NCBI GenBank assembly: GCA_004194705.1
Contig: SADC01000443.1
Coordinates: 54,059 to 118,058, forward strand
DNA from: Ditylenchus dipsaci
Taxonomy: Eukaryota; Nematoda; Chromadorea; Rhabditida; Anguinidae
DNA length: 64,000 bases
Direction of reading: 5' to 3'
The notes beneath the pieces were generated by a model. The model did no database searches, was not told the DNA's origin, and saw only the letters and a list, made by a program, of their open reading frames with translations. Position numbers and translations under genes: made by a program. Below, in pieces: positions 56,901-64,000 of the stretch (positions are counted from its first letter, which is position 1; each line of letters opens with the position of its first letter).

Positions 56901-57503
56901 TGCAGCAAGCAAAATTAGCAGCAAAAAAAGTCTTCGGGAGCAAAAAAAGTCTTTTTGCAGCAAAAAAAAATAGCAGCAAAAAAAGTCCTTTGGGGGCAAA
57001 AAAGAAGACTTTTTGCAGCAAGGAAAAGCTTTGCCCAATTTTATAGATAGGTACTTTGCTTTAATAGTTTGATTGCTGGTAAATAGTTTTATGAGATATA
57101 AAATCGAACAAAAACCTTTAGACTTATCAATTAAAGTAATACATGACATCATTTTGTTTAGTCATGGCATGAAAGGCAATCAGTATTTCAAGTATCGTCT
57201 AGCCACTCATCAGATATGGCACAAAGTACAAAATTAGTTCTGAAAATAGAAAAATAGGTTCTTAAATTTTTTTTATCTTTATAGGTTAGCAACTTGTGCA
57301 TGGTATACTTCATACATTTTATAAAAAAAAGTCAACATCTCAAAACTTTTTCAGGATTGCGATGTTGAATCGGGTGAAATTTACATGATGCCTTGCGATG
57401 AAAAAAGTCAAACACAGAAGTGGGAATGGAACACCTGGATGCCAAGGTCATTGAAGAATGGGAGAAAAGAAGGAACAGAAATTTGTTTGATTACGCAAAC
57501 TAG
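47984..57503 (+). CDS. Polypeptide N-acetylgalactosaminyltransferase, GALNT10-like, about 17 exons
   Basis: A Golgi type II membrane enzyme that transfers GalNAc from UDP-GalNAc to Ser/Thr. Exon 1 gives [20 protein letters not shown], the signal anchor. Other exons: 48208-48370 ([14 protein letters not shown]), 49665-49752 ([20 protein letters not shown]), 49814-49881, 49933-50055 ([18 protein letters not shown]), 50103-50155, 50719-50835 ([12 protein letters not shown] and the DxH metal site DAHSE), 50958-51033, 51082-51196 ([10 protein letters not shown]), 51488-51569 ([20 protein letters not shown]), 51619-51662, 51717-51863 ([19 protein letters not shown]), 54805-54872, 54916-54975, 55022-55138, 55188-55290, 57162-57225 and 57355-57503. 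The last ones form a ricin-type lectin domain (CVDTR, CFDVS, CHGMKGNQ, QKWEW). GEQYE, SRVGHIYRKYVPF and the lectin spacing favour GALNT10/GLY-9. At least seven one-base shifts occur with intact splice sites, which fits assembly error better than decay. An alternative last frame ends at 57549. Confidence 0.85.
48763..49016. mobile_element. Degenerate ACCGTATTTT-family element
   Basis: ACCGTAAATGGTCTAATACG at the left and TAGGACCTTTATGGTAA at the right, with the GGAGAGCTCGCGGGAGT and TTTTTGAGTGCTCAACC signatures between. It is in GALNT intron 2. Confidence 0.55.
49070..49510. mobile_element. Inverted repeat flanked by AAAGGGGCATACCAGCGCGT
   Basis: AAAGGGGCATACCAGCGCGT at 49070 and its complement ACGCGCTAGTATGCCCCTTT at 49502 enclose a foldback with TTTTACCCCTCCCATTGGGA. 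It is in GALNT intron 2, probably a small element. Confidence 0.55.
50156..50718. other. GALNT intron 6
   Basis: No gene. A GC-richer stretch (about 50305-50455) contains CGGCACCGGGGACCGATC and CTGGCGCCGATATG inverted against AGTGCTGGTGCC-like sequence, possibly a short unrelated insertion bounded by CATACTAGCA/AAAGGCATGCTC-like motifs. Confidence 0.4.
51234..51472. mobile_element. ACCGTATTTTCTCT-family MITE in a GALNT intron
   Basis: The ends are ACCGTATTTCCTCTAATAAA and TTTATTATAGAATATATGGT. The interior carries CCACGAGCTCCACTGATTCC and AGCAGCCGAAAATTTCAAGA. It lies between exons ending 51196 and starting 51488. Confidence 0.7.
52113..53654. mobile_element. Foldback element FB2 with perfect 9-bp duplication
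   Basis: A 1542-bp element in a GALNT intron. The ends are GGGCAATACTTTTTTTTG and its complement, flanked by CTAAAAAAA (52104-52112 and 53655-53663). The outer part of each arm is an array of about ten units TTTTTTTGCCGCAAATATAC (20-24 bp). Inside, the arms continue as a nearly perfect 450-bp inverted repeat around a spacer of about 115 bp (52829-52941). No ORF besides the repeat itself. It closely resembles the architecture of Foldback elements. Confidence 0.85.
54139..54575. mobile_element. Foldback MITE in a GALNT intron
   Basis: AAGGCGCATTCACAATGAGG then AGTCTGTTTGAGGATGCT at the left is complemented at the right (AGCATCCGCAAACAGACTCC then TTATTGTGAATGCGCCTT). The middle has a second inverted pair with TCATCTGGTAGTCCTAAATC-like sequence. 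The target duplication is not clear. Confidence 0.65.
55366..55460. mobile_element. Short GC-rich foldback (95 bp)
   Basis: GGGCTGATTCGCCGTCG...GAATTC pairs with GAATTC...CGACGGCGAATCAGCCC. It is in GALNT intron 16, and the GC content is much higher than in the surroundings. Confidence 0.6.
55711..57036. mobile_element. Foldback element FB3, sister of FB2
   Basis: A 1326-bp element with ends GGGCAAAGCTTTTCCTTGCT and its complement, and 9-bp flanks AAATTTATA / AATTTTATA (one mismatch). Each arm is an array of units like GACTTTTTTTTGCTGC (left 55740-55885, right 56800-57015). The centre differs from FB2: it has TCAATTCGTCCAC repeats (55965-56040) and a pogo-like MITE (56109-56272). It is in the GALNT intron before exon 57162. 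Confidence 0.8.
56109..56272. mobile_element. pogo/Tigger-like MITE nested in FB3
   Basis: CAGTCAAACCTCTAAATAGC to the complementary ATATAGAGGTTTGACTG, TA-flanked. The interior has CTCTATATTGCAT repeats. Confidence 0.75.
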
Positions 57504-57549
57504 ACACCTGGCATTTTCCACTTCCTATTTCATAACAAACGCTTTCTGA

Positions 57550-58098
57550 ACATTGATTCGCTGTTTTTTACTGGTCTACGCTAAAAAATTTATTTCCAAT
57601 ATCTTTATGCCGCTTCATTGTACATTGCCTTATCTTTTTTTGGCTTGCTTCTCGATTTTTCCAACGAATTTTTTCACTAATGAGGATATTTAACTTAAGC
57701 GAAGCAGGAAACTTGTGTGACTAGAAATTTCTTTGATTCATGGCGTAGCGGTTGAATGTGAGTGTTTCCTGGCCCGCAATGATTCACAGGTTCGACACTG
57801 ATCGGGGGCACTCTAGTTTTTTGGTTAATTCTTAAAATTAATTTGATCTTTTGACGCCACATTTAAAATCAGCGGCCCAAATTACCCATACACATTGGTC
57901 ATGCAATCCAAAAAAAGTGGAGTGCGTGGGTCGAACCTGCGCAACATTTGGCATCATTTTACAAAAAATAAAAAAAATACAAAAAATTTATTAGTGGGAA
58001 ATTCTTATATAATCTAGAAGCAAGCCCTTTTTTCTTGCCTGTTTTTTTATTTTTTACAAATCGGGGACATTTACAAATCAGATTTTTTTTCATTAATA
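57550..58098. other. 3' flank of the GALNT gene with a tRNA-like fragment
   Basis: No gene. At about 57910-57950 the minus strand reads a B-box-like GTTGCGCAGGTTCGACCCAC, probably SINE-derived and related to the motif in the palindrome loop at 27790. Confidence 0.4.
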
Positions 58099-58842
58099 CA
58101 GTCAACTCTCAATATAGTAAGACTTCATCATGCTCGTTTAGCTAAGATATGAAGGTTTTTCAGGTTTTTGCTGAATTTGATTTGTCAGCATCGTTTTTTA
58201 AGTCGCGAGAATTCCGATTTGACCGGTTGTTTTTTTAAATGGCTTTTCAAGATATAACTCGACCTGTTCTGAAAATAGGCGTCATCTAGTAAACTTTAGT
58301 GAACATTTACAAAACAACTAGTCAAAGGAAAAGAGGGCGTGGCGACATTTGCGGTTCTCAATTCGCGGACGGACATTGGCGGACTTGATATTTTGCGGAC
58401 CGACATTAGCGGCCCGACTTTTGCGGAACGACATCGGCGGACGCGACATTGCGGACCGACATTTGCTGCCCTACAAATGACGCGTCCGCTAAAGGCGTGT
58501 CCGCTAAGGACCGTCCGCATTTGTCGGGCCGCAAATGTCGCGTCCGCTGAGTCGCGCGCAAAATATCGGGCCGCAATTGTCCATCCGCATTTGTCGTGCC
58601 GCCTAAACCCGTCCGCCATTTGTCGCTTCCGCAAATTGAGAAGCGCAAATGTCGCCATGCCGAAAAGAGATTTAAAAGAATGCAAGAAAAGAATAAATGC
58701 GAACATGTGGTCAGATTTTTCGAATTTTGCGCCAATTCAAATTTTTAAATGTCTTTTAAAGTTCTACTAACAGAGACTGCCCAACCCTGCACTTAAATTA
58801 AAAATGAGTTTTATTGAATCGCGTTATATTGATAGTCGACTG
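58099..58842. mobile_element. pogo-like element carrying a nested insertion
   Basis: CAGTCAACTCTCAATATAGT to the complementary TTATATTGATAGTCGACTG, TA on both sides. The 326-bp insertion at 58336-58661 accounts for nearly half of the length. Confidence 0.6.
58336..58661. mobile_element. GC-rich hAT-like MITE with GCGGACCGACATT repeats
   Basis: The ends are GGCGTGGCGACATTTGCGGT and the complement of GGCATGGCGACATTTGCGCT, with a perfect 8-bp duplication GAAAAGAG (58328-58335, 58662-58669). The whole interior is GCGGACCGACATTTG-type units, direct on the left half and inverted on the right half. Long apparent ORFs on both strands are products of this repeat. Confidence 0.85.
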
Positions 58843-59144
58843 TAGCTATTGTGATAATTAAAATAGTAGTCTGGCTGAAGTATTGTATTACAATTGCAAA
58901 TAATTTATTCCTATTGTTAACGACAGTTCTACGCCCACTTACAAGCACTTTTCCTCTTTTTTACTTATACATATCACAAAAACCGTTGTGCATTGTCAGC
59001 TAATTTTTGTCATTGTTGTGATAAGAGCCACTAAATAAGATATTATTATTATTATTTTTCATGTTTGAATAAAGGTCGAAAATAAAGCACAAATGAAAAA
59101 TTTGAAAAGTAAAGAAAGAAGAATGGAGTGGAACGGATATTTTT

Positions 59145-59320
59145 TAAGTTCATTCATACTTCGCCGAAACACCGGAACAGAACACGTGTTTCGCCAGAAC
59201 ACTAACCGAACATTCATGTTCTGCCGGAACAAAAATGTTTCGGTCAGTGTTTCGGCAAAACATGAAGTTGTCTCGGTCGAAGTGTTTTGCCGGAACTGGG
59301 TTCCGGAACAATGAGTTCAG
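59145..59320. repeat. TTTCGCCGGAACA repeat block
   Basis: Repeated motifs such as TTCGCCGAAACACCGGAACA and their inverses occur about eight times. The arrangement is partly palindromic, probably another foldback element. Confidence 0.55.
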
Positions 59321-59479
59321 GTGGCTAATTTTGGATTTTTGGAGGTATACATTGGCATGCGATCGCAATAGAGGCTAAAAGCGACGAATCAAGGCAAAAA
59401 GGCTTTATTTAGCCAACTGTTAAAGCGGAATGACAGTCGCCAGTGAGATAATAAAAATTTGATAAAAATAGGCAAAGCA

Positions 59480-59550
59480 AATTAAGCGCCTGTGGTGGGA
59501 CTCGAACCTATCTTTCATTGGCTCCACTGCAGTAATATTGAGCTATCGGG
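59480..59550 (-). repeat. tRNA-like SINE head
   Basis: The minus strand reads ATAGCTCAATATTACTGCAG (A-box-like) then GATAGGTTCGAGTCCCACC (B-box). The T stem and acceptor stem do not pair well, so I call it tRNA-derived and not a tRNA gene. Confidence 0.45.
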
Positions 59551-59806
59551 AATTTCAGTTATTAGGTATCCATTCAACTAAAGATATATTCATCCACTTA
59601 GGTCACCTAAGCATCGGGTAGCACTTCACCTGAGTACCGATAGTTAGGCAATGCCCTTGTACTAACAACCTGGGTGTATCTGAATACCTTACAGGGTACG
59701 CAACTACTCCAGCACTGGAATTTCTAAGCAAGTAAAGTCGCTGTCCTCGCATTATCAAACCGTGTTCAGGACACGATTCTAGATAGGGTACATTGATTTT
59801 GAATTA

Positions 59807-59991
59807 CAGTCTACTCTCGTTAAACTGGCACTCCAATAAACTGGCACCCTCGATAAACTGGCACTTTGAAAAAGCCCTATTTGGCTGGCCGACAGAGAAA
59901 TTAGGCAAAGTAACATCCCATCAAACTGGCACCCACGATAAACTGCACCCAGGCTGGTCCCCAGGGGTGCCAGTTTATCGAGAGTAGACTG
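59807..59991. mobile_element. pogo/Tigger-like MITE
   Basis: CAGTCTACTCTCGTTAAACT to the complementary TTTATCGAGAGTAGACTG, TA-flanked. AAACTGGCACCC recurs inside. It lies inside the dispersed GTGTTCAGGACACGATTCT repeat (59750-60050). Confidence 0.75.
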
Positions 59992-60329
59992 TAGTTTCAG
60001 CTAAATCCAAAATTTCAGGTTCTGGAGGTCGATATCCATTTAAGAGAGGTACGAGGTAATTCCCATACCTGCTAAGACTTACTGCTCCAACAAACTTTTA
60101 TTGGTCCTATAAAAACATTCATCCTACACATAAAGAGAGAATGTGACAAACGGCACAATACCAAAAATTTGAATTCGAATTAAATTCCTTCTGAAGTGTT
60201 TGAATTTGTGTAGACTCTAGTGCAATAACTTTTTTCTCAATTAGAAGTGCTTTAAAATGGAGCTGTGCGGTAAGTGTTCGTCTCTCTTGTTGCATTCTTA
60301 TGATTGTCTCTCATATTCTTGATTTTAGA

Positions 60330-60865
60330 CATCCGGATGTTCCTCTTCGATGGTTGTCTCCGCGATTATATTCTCTTCGATGGTATTCTCTTCTTTGGTA
60401 TTCTCTTCGGTTGCATTCTCTTCGATGGTATTCTCTGCAATGGTGGCTATTCGATGGTTGTCTTTTCGATGGTAATTTCTCTCCTCAATGTACTCTCCTC
60501 AACGGTTGTCTCTTCGATGTTATTCTTCTCGACGGTGTTCTTTTCGGTGGTATTCTCTTTCATGGTTTTTTCAGTAGTATTTTTCTTCGTTTGTACTTTT
60601 TGCGCTGGTATTCTCTTCGATGGTTGTCTCTTTGATGGTTGTCTCTTCGATGATATCCTCTTCGATGGTTGTCTCTTTGATGGTTGTCTCTTCGATGATA
60701 TCCTCTTCGATGGTTGTCTTATCGAGGGTATTCTTTTCGATGGTATTCTCCTCGGTGGTATTCTCTTTAATGGTTTTCTTTTCAGTGGTATACTCTTCGA
60801 TTGCACTTTTTTGGACGGTATTCTCCACTATGGTTGTCTCTTCGATGGTTGAAGTAAATTGAAGT
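60330..60865. repeat. Degenerate 15-bp tandem repeat, TCTTCGATGGTTGTC
   Basis: More than thirty copies of a 15-bp unit TCTTCGATGGT(A/T)(T/G)T(C/T) occur. The period is a multiple of three, so several frames remain open on both strands: FDGCLFDG-like on the plus strand and TTIEETTIKE-like on the minus. Confidence 0.85.
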
Positions 60866-60879
60866 GTAGCAAGAAGCAT
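60571..60879 (-). CDS. Possible Thr/Glu-rich repeat protein
   Basis: An ATG-led frame starts MLLATLQFTSTIEETTIVEN and continues for 102 codons with ETTIKETTIEEDIIE repeats, then the repeat goes on in a shifted frame to about 60440. A Thr/Glu repeat could be a low-complexity secreted or structural protein, but the frame may simply reflect the 15-bp repeat. No splice-linked partner exon is identified. Confidence 0.25.
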   Translation of the reverse strand: MLLATLQFTSTIEETTIVENTVQKSAIEEYTTEKKTIKENTTEENTIEKNTLDKTTIEEDIIEETTIKETTIEEDIIEETTIKETTIEENTSAKSTNEEKYY

Positions 60880-61339
60880 CGAAAAAATTCCGACAGAGGT
60901 GGAAGTGTTCGACTGATAACCAAGAGAAAATAGACAATAAAAGATGAGAAAACTGAAATATTATCAGTGCCATTAATGAGTTTTATGTGCGAACTGAAGT
61001 TTGATAACGGGAAATAGGTTTCTAACCAATAAATGTTGCTATTACGTAACAAAAATAGTCGAATGTAGTACAGAAGCTCTTGATATACACGAAAATATAC
61101 AAAAAACAGTCCTATTTTTTTTAATCTGATGCGAAAAAATATTCGTCTCAAAAATTTCGGTGAAACGGAGTGGTATAAAAATCTAAAATATTCTTACTGT
61201 TCTTTGAAGCACAAAGTTTGCCTCATTGCTCTTACAACTATACCGGGTCAAATTTTTTGAGCGTTTAGTGACGAAAAGAGCTTTTAAGATAGAAATCATG
61301 ATGACATTTTTACGGATATGATCACTATTAAAATTAACT

Positions 61340-62276
61340 TTTATATACTCTCAAATTTTTTGCTGATGATCTTAAAGCTTACGTTACTTATTCTGATCCC
61401 AAATCTTCAGCTAATCTTCAAAAATTTATCAATTCCTTTTCAACATATTGCATTCGAAATGAATTAAAAATTGCTACAAACAAATGCTTAGTGTTATATC
61501 TTGGTCGAAATAACCCTCACACTAACTACCAGTTAAATAATTTAGCATACCGGCAGTTACCGACTCTGTTAAGGACCTAGTATCAAATTACTCCTGACCT
61601 TAAATGGAAATTGCACATTGATTACTCTCGAAAAATTGCTTCGATGAAAATTATTTTCTTTGTTCAAGGCTATTCGCTCAAATAACCCAAAATTTCTCAG
61701 CCAAATGTATGTATCGTATGTCGACCAATACTTGAATTTAACTCTATTATCTTTAATCCGAGCTATGCTAAGGAAATAAAAAAATTAGAAAAAGTTCAAT
61801 CGATGGCAGTTAATATAATATATTACCGATCATTAAGAGTCAATTACCCCGAAAAACCATCTTATGAAAAATTGCTAAAAATATTAGGTTTAAAATCTCT
61901 TCAATATAGACGAACAGTACTTGACTTAGTTTTTTACCACAAAATGTACTTAAACTTGCCATTGTTAATTTAAGTCATATGCCAGTCTTTAAACCTTCTA
62001 TAACTAGAGGGTTAGATTCTAAATTATCTCTTCCAGTGTGCAAAACTAATGTTAGATTCAACCACTTCTGTATTAGAGTCTCTAAGCTTTACTATAAATT
62101 ACCTATGGATGTTATTTCTTCCGGAACTATCCAATTGTTTAAAATGAATTTAGAGAAAATAGATCTTATGAAAATCGTTGATTTGTAATAGTTGCGTGAT
62201 TGTATGTTTGTTATTGCTGTGTGCTTAACTTACTTTTGCGTAAACAAATAAATAAAAATAAATAAATATACTATCC
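61340..62276 (+). mobile_element. 5'-truncated LINE (non-LTR retrotransposon) with broken reverse transcriptase
   Basis: The sequence enters at the catalytic FADDLKAYVTYSD motif and continues SSANLQKFINSFSTYCIRNE, LKIATNKCLVLYLGRNNPHT, ITPDLKWKLHID, YVRPILEFNSIIFNPS and KLEKVQSMAVNIIYYRSLRV. These are the C-terminal reverse-transcriptase and thumb segments of CR1/Jockey-type LINEs. Frames shift several times. The 3' end is an AAATAAATAAA tail at 62245-62270. The 5' truncation is typical of LINE insertion. Confidence 0.85.
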
Positions 62277-62631
62277 CGAAAAAATTGTTTTAGTAGACGT
62301 AGATTTTGTAAGACCGAATTTTGGTAAGGAAGTTTTATCGTTCTGGTAATTCTGCGGATCAGTGATGTCATTTTTAACTGTTTTTTAAATTCTTACGAAA
62401 ATTTCTTCTCAGAAAAGCTTCTCACAAAAAATTTCTTACGAAATTTCTTTCTTACGAAACTTCCCTCTTACGCAGGTCCTCCATATCGAGATTTAAAAAT
62501 AAAGGATATTCGGTCAAAAGTGCCATTTTATCCAGTGATTGTTGGGTTTTGAGTGCCGAAAATAAAGATTTTGACGTGAGATCTCAAAATTTCTAAAGGT
62601 TTCAAGTCCAAATAAAGAACAAATCTTTAAT

Positions 62632-63032
62632 TGCTCATTTATAAACGTTGTCGTTGTCGTCGTCGTTGTCGTTGGAAAATTTTTTTATAAAACACTTTTT
62701 TCCGCCAACGACAACGACGACCTATTTATAAAAAAATCCAACGCCAACGAGTACGACGACGCCAAGGACAACGAAATTTTTCATTCAAAATCGGACAAAT
62801 TCGCATTTTCAGCCGAGATTTCGAGGGAAAACGTGTGGTGAAAATAGTTAATCCTTAAATTCTGACTTAAAATGCAAAACTTCTCCAACTTGAGAGAAAA
62901 AAATGCGTTGTCGTTGGCGTTGTCGTTGGATTTTTTACAAATAGATCGTCGTTGACGTTGTCGTTGGCGTAAAGTGCCTTTATAAAACATTTTTTCCAAC
63001 GACAACGACGACGACAACGTTATAAATGAGCC
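62632..63032. mobile_element. Foldback MITE with GTTGTCGTCG hexamer-like arms
   Basis: CTCATTTATAAACGTTGTCG at the left is complemented by CGACAACGTTATAAATGAG at the right. Each arm has trinucleotide-like CAACGACAACGACGAC runs, and similar runs occur twice in the interior (62700-62770 and 62905-62965). No ORF. Confidence 0.7.
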
Positions 63033-63044
63033 ATAACAAAGCAA

Positions 63045-63185
63045 AGCCTACAATTTAATTTTAAGCAAAGTTTTGTTTAGAAATAAAGTGAAAAATCGTG
63101 TAGAAGTTCAATGATTAAGAATGTTTTTTCTAATTGGCGGGGGACAACCGTTGTCGGAGACGGCAATGGCCCTTTAAAAAAATAT
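63045..63185. repeat. Fragment of the TGTACGGATTTTTCA foldback
   Basis: AGAAGTTCAATGATTAAGAA and GGCGGGGGACAACCGTTGTC match the right half of the repeat at 15120-15420 and 43530-43760. Confidence 0.5.
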
Positions 63186-63261
63186 TTTTTATGTAGAAAA
63201 CTATCACAGTGCAACATAGCGCCCAACGGGCGCAGCTACGCTCGTGACTATTATTCAAAGA

Positions 63262-63330
63262 AAAAAATGTCTGCTGCCACCAGGATTTGAACCTGTAACC
63301 TTAAAAATTTACCGCCGCCGCCATTTGGGT
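63262..63330 (-). repeat. tRNA-like SINE fragment
   Basis: The complement reads GGTTACAGGTTCAAATCCTG then GTGGCAGCAGACATTTTTTT, the best preserved copy of the motif at 24290, 30100 and 6480. Confidence 0.5.
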
Positions 63331-63393
63331 AAGCATCATGACCATATCTATTCGGACGCCCACATTACTGGTGAACAGATTGCGGTGCACAGA

Positions 63394-63867
63394 TTACGCA
63401 AAACCGATTCCGCAGTGTTTGGCCGCAAGTGGTAGCATACCGTCAAATTTAGGATCCTCTTTGGATACGCCAAACTGAATACTTAGGATCGACCCTAAGT
63501 AGCAATCAAATGTGCATTTTATTACCGGAAAAATTAGTTTGGTTAGATGAGCTTTGCACATTGACTGTATCTCACATTGAAAAAGACACGTTGCACCGGA
63601 ATCCACGTTGGTATTGTCACGATCTAGGAATTTTTTCCAGATCGATAGAGCATTAAAATATGATTTTACATAAAAATCCGAATTTACCAAAGGTTGATTT
63701 ATGAAGATAGTTATTCTTTTGAAAGTTGAGCATAAACAATATGTATTCGACGTGGTTGAATGGCGCAGTAGGCAGTGAGTTCGAGTGTAAGTAATACAGT
63801 CAACCCCCGCTATAGGGAGGAGGTAGGCCAACCCTACTAGGTATGGCGTTATTGTTGATAAAATCAC
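63394..63867 (-). CDS. Unassigned 157-codon ORF
   Basis: This is the longest non-repetitive open frame in the last 6 kb. A plausible core reads SYFNALSIWKKFLDRDNTNV, then GATCLFQCEIQSMCKAHLTK and FDGMLPLAAKHCGIGFA before the stop. It has varied composition and six Cys, and might be an exon of a longer gene, but I recognise no family. The N-terminal third overlaps an ACAGTCAACCCCCGC pogo-like end at 63797, so the true start is probably downstream of the first Met. Confidence 0.3.
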   Translation of the reverse strand: MILSTITPYLVGLAYLLPIAGVDCITYTRTHCLLRHSTTSNTYCLCSTFKRITIFINQPLVNSDFYVKSYFNALSIWKKFLDRDNTNVDSGATCLFQCEIQSMCKAHLTKLIFPVIKCTFDCYLGSILSIQFGVSKEDPKFDGMLPLAAKHCGIGFA

Positions 63868-64000
63868 TTTTTTGTAATTGTCAAATCATTTTTACATGTT
63901 CTAAGTAGAAGACTATAGTCTTATTATTTCAGATTCTAATAAAGTTTATGCTCTTCCAGGGTGAACACTAGCGGTTTTCCTTACCCTTTCATACCCTTTA
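63797..64000. other. Possible pogo-like terminus and window end
   Basis: CAGTCAACCCCCGCTATAGG preceded by TA looks like a left end of the pogo-like family; no matching right end is seen before the window stops. No gene is recognised in the last 130 bases. Confidence 0.35.

Noticed and set aside
58296..58770. Frames of 136 and 143 codons on opposite strands
   Set aside because: Both are generated by the GCGGACCGACATT repeats of a MITE with clear ends and target duplication.
59480..59550. Possible tRNA gene
   Set aside because: The A and B boxes are recognisable but the T and acceptor stems do not pair, so it is more likely a SINE head.

Overview
This window is repeat-dense, AT-rich metazoan nuclear DNA. 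The clearest conserved genes are ribosomal protein eL34, ribosomal protein eS4 (two inverted copies) and a GALNT10-like mucin-type O-glycosyltransferase, all split by GT-AG introns. Many introns are only 40-60 bases long and end in TTTTCAG or TTTAG. The short introns and AG acceptors just upstream of start codons suggest a nematode or another compact-intron invertebrate; this is inference and no species is claimed. Many conserved exons carry isolated one-base gaps, often in homopolymers, so part of the apparent frameshifting probably comes from an indel-rich long-read assembly.

Layout. 0-5 kb: eL34 (minus strand), then a gene joining a BED zinc finger, an F-box and a coiled coil (plus strand), with a foldback element inserted exactly at its poly(A) signal. 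5-9 kb: repeats and one weak candidate exon. 9-10.5 kb: F-box gene A (minus), which can be read as an intact nine-exon, 381-residue protein. About 13.08-45.86 kb: one very large imperfect palindrome around a loop of about 0.5 kb near 27.9 kb. From outside inward each arm carries F-box gene B or C, a MULE-like element whose ORF has zinc-binding and SWIM regions but no visible transposase, an eS4 copy with a shared stop codon, GATCC-rich and foldback repeats, and a small orphan gene. The left arm alone holds a Merlin (IS1595/ISXO2-type) transposon. The right arm alone holds an autonomous-type hAT element with an 8-bp target duplication and at least two small elements. The arms have therefore had separate histories.

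46-57.5 kb: the GALNT10-like gene (plus), with large introns loaded with foldback and other small elements. 57.5-64 kb: nested small elements, tRNA-like SINE pieces, a low-complexity tandem repeat open on both strands, a 5'-truncated LINE, a CAACGA-rich foldback element and one unassigned ORF.

The strongest candidates for something new are the F-box family built by internal duplication of a three-exon, all-phase-1 block; a family of foldback elements with GG/GGG termini, 9-bp target duplications and tandem-repeat inverted termini; the palindrome with arm-specific insertions; and a sharp identity switch in F-box gene B that looks like gene conversion.
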